64,000 nucleotides of DNA from the NCBI RefSeq assembly GCF_030269685.1, contig NZ_BSTT01000016.1, positions 1-64,000 on the forward strand, read 5' to 3'. A program made the position numbers and the translations under genes. The notes beneath the pieces were generated by a model that worked only from the letters and a program-made list of their open reading frames with translations, was not told where the DNA came from and ran no database searches. The stretch comes from Actinomycetospora sp. NBRC 106378. Its GTDB lineage: Bacteria > Actinomycetota > Actinomycetes > Mycobacteriales > Pseudonocardiaceae. This document shows, piece by piece, positions 53,332-62,070 of this stretch (the stretch's first letter is position 1; each line of letters begins with the position of its first letter).

Positions 53332-53349
53332 GCACGATATGCTCCGCCG

Positions 53350-53946
53350 GTGGAACGACGAACCCAGCAGGAGCGACGGGAGACCACCGAGCGCGCGCTG
53401 CTGACCGCGACCGCCGACCTCGTCGTCGAGTCCGGCCTGGCCTCGGTGACGCTCGCCGAGGTCGGGCGGCGCGCGGGCTACAGCCGCGGCATCGTCACGC
53501 ACCACTTCGGGTCGAAGCAGGCCCTCGTCGAGGCGTTGGTGACGGCGAGCCAGGCCGGCTTCGTGCCCGGGCTGGGCGAGATCGAGCCCGGGCTCGACCG
53601 GGTGCTCGCCCTGGTGGAGCGCTACCTCGGCGCCGTCTCCGGGATCGGGTCGCTCAACCGCGCGTTCCTCGTGCTGTGGGCCGAGTCGGTGGCCTCGCCC
53701 GATCTCGGGCCGGTCTTCCGGGAGCGCGACGCGCTCTTCCGCGCCGACATCGTCGCGGACCTCGACGCCGGTCGGGACGCCGGGCAGGTCCGCGACGACG
53801 TCGATCCCGCGGTCGTCGCGGCCATCGTCGTCGCGGAACTGCGCGGCCTCGCGCTGCAGTACCTCGTGGCGCCCGACTCGATGGACCCGGCGGCCGTCGG
53901 CCGGGCGCTGCGCGACCACTGGCGGGTCGCGCTGGCGGCGCCGTAG
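53350..53946 (+). CDS. TetR family repressor
   Basis: 198 residues; HTH SVTLAEVGRRAGYSRGIVTHHFGSKQAL, with a C-terminal dimer/ligand domain of the TetR_C type. GTG 53350. Divergent from the epoxide hydrolase-like gene with an inverted repeat between, so that gene is its likely target. Confidence 0.85.
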   Translation: MERRTQQERRETTERALLTATADLVVESGLASVTLAEVGRRAGYSRGIVTHHFGSKQALVEALVTASQAGFVPGLGEIEPGLDRVLALVERYLGAVSGIGSLNRAFLVLWAESVASPDLGPVFRERDALFRADIVADLDAGRDAGQVRDDVDPAVVAAIVVAELRGLALQYLVAPDSMDPAAVGRALRDHWRVALAAP

Positions 53947-53958
53947 TCGGCGGGAGGC

Positions 53959-54450
53959 CTACCCGGAGTGCGCGGCCGCCGTGTGCTCGCGCAGCGCGTG
54001 CAGCGCCTCGATCCGGGTCGCCTTGAGCACGTCCGGCGGGTCGCCCGGGAACTGCTTGACCCACGCGTCGGTCCGGCCGTGGTCCCACAGGGCGAACCAG
54101 ACGGTGCCGGGCGGCTGGTCGTCCTGCGGGTCGGGCCCGCCCGCACCGCTCACCGCCACCACGACGTCCGCGCCGAAGAGGTCGGCGGCCTTCTCGGCCA
54201 TGGCCCGGACGGCGGGCTCGGCCACGACGGGTCCGTCGGGAACCCCGAGCACACCGTGCTTCGTCGTCCGGTCGTAGGCGACGACGCCGCCCCGGAACCA
54301 CTCGCTCGACCCGGGCGCGGCGGCGAGGTCACTCGAGACGAGTCCTCCGGTGAGGGACTCCACCACCGCGATCCGGCGACCGTCGCGATCGGCGCCCTCC
54401 GAGATCTCCTGCGCGAGCTGCTCGGGCTCCGCGTCCACGGGCTGATCCAC
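53959..54450 (-). CDS. CinA C-terminal domain protein (PncC-type NMN amidohydrolase)
   Basis: 163 residues matching the CinA C-terminal/PncC domain, which deamidates nicotinamide mononucleotide. Signature VVESLTGGLVSSDLAAAPGSSEWFRGGVVAYDRTTKHGVLGV and VAVSGAGGPDPQ...PPGTVWFALW. The usual N-terminal MoCF domain is absent, as in stand-alone PncC. GTG 54450 follows GGAGG. Confidence 0.88.
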   Translation of the reverse strand: MDQPVDAEPEQLAQEISEGADRDGRRIAVVESLTGGLVSSDLAAAPGSSEWFRGGVVAYDRTTKHGVLGVPDGPVVAEPAVRAMAEKAADLFGADVVVAVSGAGGPDPQDDQPPGTVWFALWDHGRTDAWVKQFPGDPPDVLKATRIEALHALREHTAAAHSG

Positions 54451-54616
54451 CGACGACCTCCACTCCGACGTCCATGCTGACGACGCGGCGGATGACCGGA
54501 GCGACCCGACGTCGAAACGGGGAGGCGGTGGGTTGTGCCCGAGGCGCTCGCGGGCAGTTTGATATCGGCCCGGTGTGACCTGGATCATCCGGGGCACGCG
54601 ACGTGAGGAGCCCACC

Positions 54617-55078
54617 ATGACCACGACCGAGGACCGCGACGCCACCCTGACCGCAGCGGGACTGGACGGGCAGAACCGGGCCACGCTCGGCCGCATGCTC
54701 GGCACCGGGAAGATCGGCTACGCCGAGGAGGGCGACGACGGCGTCATGCGCGCCACCGTGCGCATCCCCGAGGACGAGCTCGTCTGGGAACCGGCCATCC
54801 TCGTGTTCCCGCACGGGGGCACGGTCGAGCTGACGCTCGTCAACGACGACCGGAACACCCACTGCGCGCTGCTGCCGAACAACGGCGACCCGAAGCTGAT
54901 CTGGCTGGTCAACCACTCGAAGGGCGTGGCCCGCCTCGACCTCGACGGACCCGGCGCGTACTACTACGGCTCGACCACGGGTAACGACGAGGGCCGCGGC
55001 CTCACCGGCGCCCTCGTGATGGGCGGCGAGGTGCCGGAGTCGGCGAAGCTCGACCGACCCCCGCAGCCACGCCCCTAG
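54617..55078 (+). CDS. Cupredoxin-like protein similar to PQQ-associated MSMEG_3727 family
   Basis: 153 residues, beta-rich. ELVWEPAILVFPHGGTVELTLVNDD and HCALLPNNG with NHSKGVARLDLDGPGAYYYGS follow the layout of cupredoxin folds, but the Cys-His-Met copper set is not complete. From memory it resembles the actinobacterial family annotated as PQQ-associated; no PQQ enzyme is visible here. No signal peptide. ATG 54617. It overlaps the convergent tetR gene by four bases. Confidence 0.6.
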   Translation: MTTTEDRDATLTAAGLDGQNRATLGRMLGTGKIGYAEEGDDGVMRATVRIPEDELVWEPAILVFPHGGTVELTLVNDDRNTHCALLPNNGDPKLIWLVNHSKGVARLDLDGPGAYYYGSTTGNDEGRGLTGALVMGGEVPESAKLDRPPQPRP

Positions 55079-55719
55079 AGTCCGCAGGCGGCTCCGGCCG
55101 TCCGGGCGACGTGGTCGAAGAAGACGTCGCGGTCCGCCACGACGTTCTCGTACTGCCCGAACAGCTCGAACCCGACGGTGCCGAAGAGCTGGGTGAAGGC
55201 CGCGATGGCGGCCGGGGCGAGGTCGGCCGTGAGCCCGGGCAGCAGGTCGGGCGCCAGGGCGTTCCGGACGGCGGGTGGCGGCTCGGCCACCGGACCCCCG
55301 GCCTCGATCGCGATCCGCGCGAGCACCGTCGCCACCCGTCCGGCGGCGGGCAGCGTGTCCGCCGGCGCCGCGTACCCGGGGACCGGCGAGCCGTAGATCA
55401 GGGCGTACGGCGCCGGGTTCTCCTGCGCCCACCGGCGGACGGCCCGCCACACCGACACCCACCGCGCGAGGGCCGTGTCCCCGCTGTCGGCCTCCTCGGC
55501 CGCTGCCCCGACCGCGTCGTAGGCCTCGATGATCAGCGCGGTCAGCAGCTCGTCCCGGCTCGGGAAGTAGCGGTAGACCGCCGAGGAGACCAGGCCGACC
55601 TCCCGGGTCACCGCCCGCAGCGAGAGGGCCGCCGCGCCGACCTCCGCGAGCTGGGCGCGGGCCGCCGCGAGGATCTTCTCGGTCGTCTCGGCGCGGGCCT
55701 GCTCGCGGCGGGTGGGCAT
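55075..55719 (-). CDS. TetR family repressor
   Basis: 214 residues; HTH LSLRAVTREVGLVSSAVYRYFPSRDELL, followed by a WHG/TetR_C-type C-terminal domain (LIYGSPVPGYAAP is a frequent sequence in this group). Divergent from the nitroreductase-fold gene, with three operator copies between. Likely represses the four-gene run that follows. Confidence 0.88.
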   Translation of the reverse strand: MPTRREQARAETTEKILAAARAQLAEVGAAALSLRAVTREVGLVSSAVYRYFPSRDELLTALIIEAYDAVGAAAEEADSGDTALARWVSVWRAVRRWAQENPAPYALIYGSPVPGYAAPADTLPAAGRVATVLARIAIEAGGPVAEPPPAVRNALAPDLLPGLTADLAPAAIAAFTQLFGTVGFELFGQYENVVADRDVFFDHVARTAGAACGL

Positions 55720-55734
55720 GCGCAGAGCATGTCA

Positions 55735-55805
55735 GAGAGCACTGCTCTTGACAGCGCGCCGGTCCAGAGAGAGCATTGCTCTCACAAACAGAGAGCACTG
55801 CTCAC
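55735..55805. promoter_or_regulatory. Three operator copies for the adjacent TetR
   Basis: GAGAGCACTGCTCT (55735-55748), GAGAGCATTGCTCTC (55769-55783, perfect palindrome) and GAGAGCACTGCTCAC (55791-55805), all in the 102-bp divergent promoter region. Confidence 0.85.
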
Positions 55806-55821
55806 ACCGAGGAGACCGGCC

Positions 55822-56283
55822 ATGACCACCCACTACCAGCAGCCCGGCGTCATCACCCGTCGCGTCATGAACCCGTTGGTCAGCTTCTTCACCCGCCGCG
55901 GCCTCTCCCTCGCCGGGTCGGCCGTGCTCGGGGTCCGCGGCCGCACGAGCGGCGAGGTGCGGACGACCCCGGTCAACCCGCTCCCCCTCGACGGCGCGCG
56001 CTACCTGGTCGCCGCCCGCGGGCAGACGCAGTGGGTGCGCAACATCCGCGTCGCCGGCGAGGCCGAGCTGACCGTCGGGCGCCGGACCGAGCGGATCGTC
56101 GTCCGGGAACTCACCGACCCCGCCGAGACCGTGCCGGTGCTGCGGGCCTACCTGAAGGTCTGGGCGTGGGAGGTGGGGGCGTTCTTCGACGGCGTGTCGG
56201 CCGACTCCTCCGACGCCGAGCTGGCCGCGATCGCCCCGCGCCATCCCGTCTTCGTGATCCTGGACCGGCCGACCGGCGCCTGA
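55822..56283 (+). CDS. Deazaflavin (F420)-dependent nitroreductase family protein (Ddn-like)
   Basis: 153 residues of the Ddn/FDOR-B group: GVRGRTSGEVRTTPVNPL (phosphate-binding), RYLVAARGQTQWVRNIRVAGEAELTVG, and HPVFVILD at the end. Such proteins bind F420 and reduce quinones or xenobiotics. ATG 55822 follows GAGGAGA. Regulated through three TetR sites; probably heads an operon with the next two or three genes. Confidence 0.85.
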   Translation: MTTHYQQPGVITRRVMNPLVSFFTRRGLSLAGSAVLGVRGRTSGEVRTTPVNPLPLDGARYLVAARGQTQWVRNIRVAGEAELTVGRRTERIVVRELTDPAETVPVLRAYLKVWAWEVGAFFDGVSADSSDAELAAIAPRHPVFVILDRPTGA

Positions 56284-56309
56284 TCGGGCCCGCCGATACC
56301 GTGCGCCGG

Positions 56310-57533
56310 ATGAGCGAGCGCGAGCACGACGTCGTCCTCTACGGCGCCACCAGCTTCGTCGGGGCCCTCACCGCCGACTACCTGGCCCGGCACGCCCCGA
56401 CCGGGGCACGGATCGCGCTGGCCGGTCGGTCCCGGGCGAAACTCGAGTCGGTCCGCGCCGGGCTGCCCGCACCGGGGAGCGACTGGCCGCTGATCGTCGC
56501 CGACTCGACCGACCGCGCGGCCCTCGACGCGATGGTGTCCTCGACGACCGCGATCGCGTCGACCGTCGGCCCCTACGCCAAGTTCGGGCTGCCGCTGGTC
56601 GAGGCGGCCGCGGCGGCGGGCACCCACTACGCCGACCTCACCGGCGAGGTCACGTTCGCGCGGGAGGCGATCGACGCGACGGACGCGGTGGCGCAGCGGA
56701 CCGGCGCCCGCATCGTGCACTCCTGCGGCTACGACTCGATCCCCTCCGACCTCGGGGTCCTCCTCCTGCACGCGCAGGTCCAGGCCGACGGCGAGGGAGA
56801 GCTGACCGACGTCACGACGGTCGCCCGCGTCCGGGGCGGGGTCTCCGGCGGCACGATCGACTCGATGCGCGGTCTCGCCGACACCGTCAAGTCCGACCGC
56901 GCGACGGTGAAGCTGCTGCGCGACCCGTACGGCCTCTCCCCCGACCGTGGGGGCGAGCCCGACACCCGCCAGCCCAGTGACAGCCCCGCGCCCCACCGGC
57001 TCCCGGACGGGAAGTGGGCGGCGCCGTTCGTCATGGCCTCCTACAACACGCGCATCGTGCGGCGCTCCAACGCGATCGCCGGCTACTCCTACGGCAAGGG
57101 CCTGCGCTACGGCGAGGTCATGGCCACGGGCGCCGGTCCGGTCGGCGCCGTGACCGCGGGTGCCGTGACGGCGGGTCTCGGGGCGATGCTCGCCGGATTC
57201 GCGACGCCGGGTGCGCGCCAGCTCCTCGACCGCGTCCTCCCGAAGCCGGGCGAGGGCCCGTCGGAGGAGACGCGCCGCAAGGGCTTCTTCCGCCACGACC
57301 TCGACGCCGTCACCACGACGGGCGCGCACTACACCGGACGCGTCTCCGGGTCCGGCGACCCCGGCTACGCGGCCACCGCGGTGATGCTCGGCGAGTCGGT
57401 GCTCTGCCTCGCCCTCGACGGCGACCGGCTGCCCTCGCGCGCCGGTTCGCTCACACCCGCCACCGCCATGGGGCCCGCCCTGGTCGAGCGGCTGCGCACC
57501 GCCGGGCACGTCTACGAGGCCGCCCGCGCATGA
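56310..57533 (+). CDS. Saccharopine-dehydrogenase-like trans-acting enoyl reductase family protein
   Basis: 407 residues. N-terminal VLYGATSFVGALTADYL, ASTVGPYAKFGLPLVEAAAAAG, HYADLTGE, HSCGYDSIPSDLGV match the mycobacterial saccharopine-like proteins (Rv2449c, and Rv2953, a trans-acting enoyl reductase of lipid synthesis). Start ATG 56310, 26 bp after the Ddn-like gene; overlaps the methyltransferase by four bases. Substrate here unknown; a lipid or polyketide step is possible. Confidence 0.82.
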   Translation: MSEREHDVVLYGATSFVGALTADYLARHAPTGARIALAGRSRAKLESVRAGLPAPGSDWPLIVADSTDRAALDAMVSSTTAIASTVGPYAKFGLPLVEAAAAAGTHYADLTGEVTFAREAIDATDAVAQRTGARIVHSCGYDSIPSDLGVLLLHAQVQADGEGELTDVTTVARVRGGVSGGTIDSMRGLADTVKSDRATVKLLRDPYGLSPDRGGEPDTRQPSDSPAPHRLPDGKWAAPFVMASYNTRIVRRSNAIAGYSYGKGLRYGEVMATGAGPVGAVTAGAVTAGLGAMLAGFATPGARQLLDRVLPKPGEGPSEETRRKGFFRHDLDAVTTTGAHYTGRVSGSGDPGYAATAVMLGESVLCLALDGDRLPSRAGSLTPATAMGPALVERLRTAGHVYEAARA

Positions 57534-58402
57534 GCGAGACCCACGGCCACGGACACGGGCACGGCCACGGCCACGGGCACGACGGGGGCGGCGCGGACAT
57601 GGCCGAGGTGCTCGACCTCGACGCCGTGGTGTTCGCCGACCTCCTCGCCGACATCGTGTCCGGGCTCCCCGTCGCGGACGCCCCCGGCCGCATCGTCGAC
57701 CTCGGCGCCGGGACGGGGGTCGGCACGTTCGCCCTGCTCGAGCGCTTCCCGGACGCGCACGTGACCGCCCTCGACTCCTCCGCCGCCCACCTGCGGCGGC
57801 TGCAGGAGAAGGCCGACGGCGCCGGGTGGGCCGGGCAGGTGGACGTCGTCCCCGCGGACCTCGACGCCGAGGCCCTCCCCCTCGGGACGCCGGACCTGGT
57901 GTGGGCGTCCGCGTCGCTGCACCACGTCGCCGACCCGGACCGCGTCCTGCGCCGGGTGCGGGAGGCCCTGGCCCCCGACGGCCTGCTCGTCGTCGTCGAG
58001 ATCGACGGGTTCCCGCGGTTCCTGCCCGACGACGCCCCGGAGGACCGCCCGGGCCTCGAGGCGCGCTGCCGCGCCGTGGCCGACCGGCTCGCGATGGCGC
58101 AGATGCCCCACCGGAACGCGGACTTCACGCCGCTGCTCGAGGCGGCCGGCTTCCGCGTCGAGCAGCACCGCACCGTCACCGCGACGGTCGACGGCTCGCA
58201 GTCGGGGGCGGTGCACCGCTACGCGTTCGAGGGACTGCGCCGCCTCCGCGACGGCGTCGCCGACGAGTTGTCCGGCGAGGACCTCGCGGCACTGGACCGG
58301 CTCGTCGATTCGGACGGCCCGGGGAGCATCCTCCGCCGGGACGACCTCGTGGTGCGGACGACCCGTCCGGTCTGGGCCGTCCGGCCGAACGCCCGCGATT
58401 GA
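57530..58402 (+). CDS. SAM-dependent methyltransferase with His-rich N-terminus
   Basis: 290 residues. Class I fold with motif I VDLGAGTGVGTFALLE, ALDSS after strand 2, DLVWASASLHHV and GLLVVVEIDG. The first 20 residues contain eight His alternating with Gly (THGHGHGH...), a natural metal-binding or flexible tag ahead of the domain. Overlaps the upstream gene (ATGA). Substrate unknown. Confidence 0.8.
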   Translation: MSETHGHGHGHGHGHGHDGGGADMAEVLDLDAVVFADLLADIVSGLPVADAPGRIVDLGAGTGVGTFALLERFPDAHVTALDSSAAHLRRLQEKADGAGWAGQVDVVPADLDAEALPLGTPDLVWASASLHHVADPDRVLRRVREALAPDGLLVVVEIDGFPRFLPDDAPEDRPGLEARCRAVADRLAMAQMPHRNADFTPLLEAAGFRVEQHRTVTATVDGSQSGAVHRYAFEGLRRLRDGVADELSGEDLAALDRLVDSDGPGSILRRDDLVVRTTRPVWAVRPNARD

Positions 58403-58493
58403 GACGTGCACGATCGGGGCACGCTCCCCCGTGTCGACCGGTCGTGTGCCGCACGACCCGGTCCGCCCCGACTTCCCCGAGGAAAGGACGACC

Positions 58494-58970
58494 GTGAGCG
58501 AGCAGCAGACCGTCACCAAGACCGTGGACGCCACCCCGGAGCAGATCTTCGACCTGCTCTCCCGCCCGGAGCGCCACACCGAGTTCGACGGTGCAGGCAT
58601 GCTCCAGGGCCTCGACTCGGGCCCGGACAAGGTCTCGAAGCCGGGCGACGAGTTCGTCATGAACATGACCAACGATGCGCTCGGCCCGTACCAGATGAAG
58701 AACGAGGTCACCTCGTTCGAGGAGAACCGCGAGATCGGCTGGGCGCCGTCGATGCACCCGATCGACGCGCAGAAGGACAAGCTGGGCGACGTCCGCGCCG
58801 AGGGCCACACCTGGACCTGGAAGCTCGAGCCGGCCGGCTCGGGCACGCAGGTCACGCAGGTCTACGACTGGTCCGGCGTGAAGGACGAGCAGTTCCGGGG
58901 CTTCTTCCCGATGGTCACCGAGGACCAGATGAGCGAGACGATCGACAAGGTCGCGAACGCCGCGAAGTAG
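58494..58970 (+). CDS. SRPBCC family protein
   Basis: 158 residues of the START/SRPBCC superfamily: VTKTVDATPEQIFDLLSRPERHTEFDG at the start, then YQMKNEVTSFEENREIGW and WTWKLEPAGSGTQVTQVYDWSG. Such proteins bind a hydrophobic ligand in a helix-grip fold. GTG 58494 with AAAGGA before it is taken rather than the longer frame from 58431. Confidence 0.82.
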   Translation: MSEQQTVTKTVDATPEQIFDLLSRPERHTEFDGAGMLQGLDSGPDKVSKPGDEFVMNMTNDALGPYQMKNEVTSFEENREIGWAPSMHPIDAQKDKLGDVRAEGHTWTWKLEPAGSGTQVTQVYDWSGVKDEQFRGFFPMVTEDQMSETIDKVANAAK

Positions 58971-58974
58971 TCGC

Positions 58975-60522
58975 TCAGGGCGCGCCGGCCGGGGGCACCA
59001 CCCGCAGCCCGGCCGGCGCACCCCGCTCGATCAGCCGTGTGAGGGCTGCCGTGTCGAGGTTGGACTCCACGAGGTCCGCGAGCAGGTCGAGCTGGGCGGT
59101 CCGCGTCGCCGCGAACGACGTCGTCGTCGAGACCCGGAAGTCGCGCCCGGTCGCCGCGGCGACCCGCGCCAGCACCCGTCGTCGGAACCCGTCGTTCTCC
59201 AGCAGGCCGTGCCAGTGCGTCCCCAGCACGGTCCCGACGTCGAGCCCTTCCGGGGCTCCGTCGGCCGTCGTCACCAACGCTGCACCATCGCCGCGGACCT
59301 CGCGCCCGTGGTGGATCTCGTAGCCCGCGACCTCCTCGCCCAGGGCCGTACCCGTCGGGTTGCCGAGATGCTTGTCGGGGTCGAAGACGACGTCGAACTC
59401 GCCGAGCCCGAGGCCCTCGTGGCGTCCCGGAGCGGCCTCGACGCCGTGCGGGTCGTCGATCGTCCGCGCGAGCATCTGGTAGCCGCCACAGATCCCGAGC
59501 AGCGGACGCCCGGCGCGGGCGTGGGCGAGGACGGCGTCCGCGAGGCCCGACGAGCGCAGCCAGGCCAGGTCGGAGACGGTCGTCTTCGAGCCCGGCAGGA
59601 CGACGAGGTCGGCCCCGACGAGCTCGGACGGCGCGGTCACGTAGCGGACCGAGACCCCGGGCTCGCAGGCGAGGGCGTCGACGTCGGTGCCGTTCGAGAC
59701 CCGGGGCAGGCGCACGACCGCGACCCGTAACCAGTCCCGACCCAGCGGGGCGGCGGGGCGGCCGACGGCGCCGTCGTGACCGAGGGAGTCCTCCGCGTCG
59801 ACCCACAGGTCGGGGGCGAACGGGATCACGCCCAGCGTGGGCCGGCCGGTGAGGCGCTCGAGCTGGGCGAGGCCGGGTTCCAGCAGGGCGGGGTCGCCGC
59901 GGAACTTGTTGACGACGAAGCCGCTGATCAGGGCCTGGTCGGCCGGCTCGAGCACGGCGAGCGTGCCGAAGAGGTGGGCGAGCACGCCGCCGCGGTCGAT
60001 GTCCCCGACGACGATCGTCGGTAGGTCCCCCGCGCGGGCGAGCCCCATGTTCGCGATGTCGGTGGCGCGCAGGTTGATCTCGGCCGGGGAGCCGGCGCCC
60101 TCGCAGATCACGACGTCGTGCTCCGCGCGCAGCCGCGCGAGACCCGCCGTCACGATCTCGAGCAGGGCCGGCTTGCGCTCGCGGTAGGACAGCGCGCTGA
60201 CGTTGCCGTCGACCCGGCCGTGGACGACGACCTGGCTGGTCCGGTCGCTGCCCGGCTTGAGCAGCACCGGGTTGAAGGCGACGCTCGGCGCGAGGCCGCA
60301 CGCCGCCGCCTGCAGGGCCTGGGCCCGGCCGATCTCGCCGCCGTCGAGGGTGACGACGGAGTTGTTGCTCATGTTCTGCGCCTTGAACGGCGCCACGTCG
60401 ACGCCCTGGCGGGCGAGCCAGCGGCACAGACCGGTCACGAGGACGCTCTTCCCCGCGTCGCTGGTGGTCCCCGCGACGAGGAGGGCGCCCTGCACGATCC
60501 GAGCGTAGGAGGCGGAGATCAC
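58975..60522 (-). CDS. cobQ: Cobyric acid synthase CobQ
   Basis: Amidates the remaining b, d, e and g side chains of adenosylcobyrinic acid diamide. About 515 residues: P-loop [41 protein letters not shown], GATase Cys in [10 protein letters not shown] and His in [10 protein letters not shown]. The start is GTG 60522 or GTG 60495; neither has a clear Shine-Dalgarno. It lies about 20 kb from cobB and cobO, so the pathway is split over two loci. Confidence 0.93.
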   Translation of the reverse strand: MISASYARIVQGALLVAGTTSDAGKSVLVTGLCRWLARQGVDVAPFKAQNMSNNSVVTLDGGEIGRAQALQAAACGLAPSVAFNPVLLKPGSDRTSQVVVHGRVDGNVSALSYRERKPALLEIVTAGLARLRAEHDVVICEGAGSPAEINLRATDIANMGLARAGDLPTIVVGDIDRGGVLAHLFGTLAVLEPADQALISGFVVNKFRGDPALLEPGLAQLERLTGRPTLGVIPFAPDLWVDAEDSLGHDGAVGRPAAPLGRDWLRVAVVRLPRVSNGTDVDALACEPGVSVRYVTAPSELVGADLVVLPGSKTTVSDLAWLRSSGLADAVLAHARAGRPLLGICGGYQMLARTIDDPHGVEAAPGRHEGLGLGEFDVVFDPDKHLGNPTGTALGEEVAGYEIHHGREVRGDGAALVTTADGAPEGLDVGTVLGTHWHGLLENDGFRRRVLARVAAATGRDFRVSTTTSFAATRTAQLDLLADLVESNLDTAALTRLIERGAPAGLRVVPPAGAP

Positions 60523-60640
60523 CGGCCGGGCGCCCACCCGTCGTCCTCGGCGTGCGCCGTGCCTGTTGCCCGCCCGACGTCCCGCCCGGCATCGTCGACC
60601 TCGACGTCGACCGACGTCCGCCCCGAGCCCAGGAGACGCG

Positions 60641-61675
60641 ATGCCCGCCCCCACCGACTTCGAGGTCTTCGGCCTCGGCGACGTGGTCCTGCAGCACGGC
60701 GCGACGCTGCGGGACGCCCACCTGGCGTACAAGACGTACGGCACGCTGAACGCCGACAAGAGCAACGCGATCGTCTATCCCACCTGGTACTCCGGGCGGC
60801 ACACCGACAACGAGTGGCTGATCGGCACCGACAAGGCCCTGAACCCCGACGAGTGGTTCGTCATCGTGCCGAACATGCTCGGCAACGGGCTGTCCTCCTC
60901 GCCCAGCAACACGCCGCCGCCCTACGACCGCGCGCGCTTCCCGCACGTGACCTTCCACGACCAGGTCGAGTGCCAGTACCGCCTCGTCACCGAGCACTTC
61001 GGCATCGAGACGCTGCCGCTGGTGACCGGCTGGTCGATGGGCGCCGGCCAGACCTACCAGTGGGCCGTGAGCCACCCCGAGATGGTGCAGCGGGCCGTGC
61101 CGTTCTGCGGGTCGAGCCGCACCGCGCCGCACAACCGCGTGTTCCTCGACTCGATCGCGGCGGCGCTGCGGGCCGACGCCGCCTTCGCCGGCGGCTGGTA
61201 CCGCGAGGACGCCTGGCCGACGACGGGCCTGCGGGCGTTCGCGCGGGTCTACGCCGGGTGGGGCTTCTCGCAGGCGTTCTACTGGCAGGAGGAATGGCGC
61301 AAGCTCGGGTTCTCCTCCCTCGAGGACTTCCTCATCGGCTTCTGGGAGGCGTTCTTCCTCGACGAGCGCGACCCGAACAACCTGCTGGCCATGATCTGGA
61401 CGTGGTTCCACGGTGACGTCGGGCAGACCCCGGGGTTCGGCGGCGACACCGTCGCCGCGCTCAACTCCATCCGCTGTCCCCTGCTCGCGATGCCGGCCGA
61501 GAAGGACCTCTACTTCCCGCCCGAGGACGAGCAGTGGGCCTCCCAGCACATCCCCGACGGCGAGGTCCGCGTCATCCCCGGGGTGTGGGGCCACTTCGCG
61601 GGCGGCGGGCTGAACCCCGACGACACCGCCTTCATCGACCAGGGCATCCGGGACATGCTCGCCCGGGAGGTGTGA
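60641..61675 (+). CDS. MetX-family alpha/beta hydrolase-fold acyltransferase-like protein
   Basis: 344 residues related to homoserine O-acetyltransferase. [26 protein letters not shown], nucleophile Ser in [14 protein letters not shown], Asp in [12 protein letters not shown] and His in [10 protein letters not shown] form the triad. True MetX has GGSMGGMQALEWA and a lid with specific Arg; the different elbow suggests an esterase or other acyl transfer. ATG 60641 follows AGGAGA. Confidence 0.8.
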   Translation: MPAPTDFEVFGLGDVVLQHGATLRDAHLAYKTYGTLNADKSNAIVYPTWYSGRHTDNEWLIGTDKALNPDEWFVIVPNMLGNGLSSSPSNTPPPYDRARFPHVTFHDQVECQYRLVTEHFGIETLPLVTGWSMGAGQTYQWAVSHPEMVQRAVPFCGSSRTAPHNRVFLDSIAAALRADAAFAGGWYREDAWPTTGLRAFARVYAGWGFSQAFYWQEEWRKLGFSSLEDFLIGFWEAFFLDERDPNNLLAMIWTWFHGDVGQTPGFGGDTVAALNSIRCPLLAMPAEKDLYFPPEDEQWASQHIPDGEVRVIPGVWGHFAGGGLNPDDTAFIDQGIRDMLAREV

Positions 61676-61686
61676 GCGGGTCCTGA

Positions 61687-61929
61687 TCAGATCGTGGGTC
61701 GGTCGCCCTCGGCGTGCCAGGGCACCACCCCGATCAGCACGTCCGGCAGATCCGCCACGTCGAACTCGAGCCGGCGCCAGAAGGCGCGCTCCCCCGCGTC
61801 GGCCCGTGTTCGGTACGGACCGAAGCAGTCGCCGTGCCCGGTCACGGGGTCGATCACCAGGATCATGTAGCCGTCCGCGTCGGACGTCCCGTCCTCGTCG
61901 CACGCCCGCGGGGTCTCCTCGGTGAACAT
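61687..61929 (-). CDS. Small hypothetical protein, 80 aa
   Basis: Not recognised. Acidic, soluble; reads like a single alpha/beta unit (YMILVIDPVTGHGDCFGPYRT, AGERAFWRRLEFDVAD, VLIGVVPWH). ATG 61929, GAGGCGGAC upstream. Sequence periodicity and third-base GC bias support coding. It sits alone between the MetX-like gene and the DUF222 gene. Confidence 0.6.
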   Translation of the reverse strand: MFTEETPRACDEDGTSDADGYMILVIDPVTGHGDCFGPYRTRADAGERAFWRRLEFDVADLPDVLIGVVPWHAEGDRPTI

Positions 61930-62070
61930 GTCCGCCTCCTGCTCGTCCTCGGCCGGGTGGCTCCCGGCCCGTCGAGGAGAAGAGTCGTCCGCTCGGGCCG
62001 GAGGTGGTGTCCGGCGACGGCACCGTGCTCCGGAGGACCCACCTGTCCCCCGGTCGTCGGACGGCGCGGC

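Noticed and set aside
57166-57180. B-like sequence in the enoyl-reductase-like gene
   Set aside because: Differs from the consensus at two or more positions and can be explained by Ala/Gly codons.
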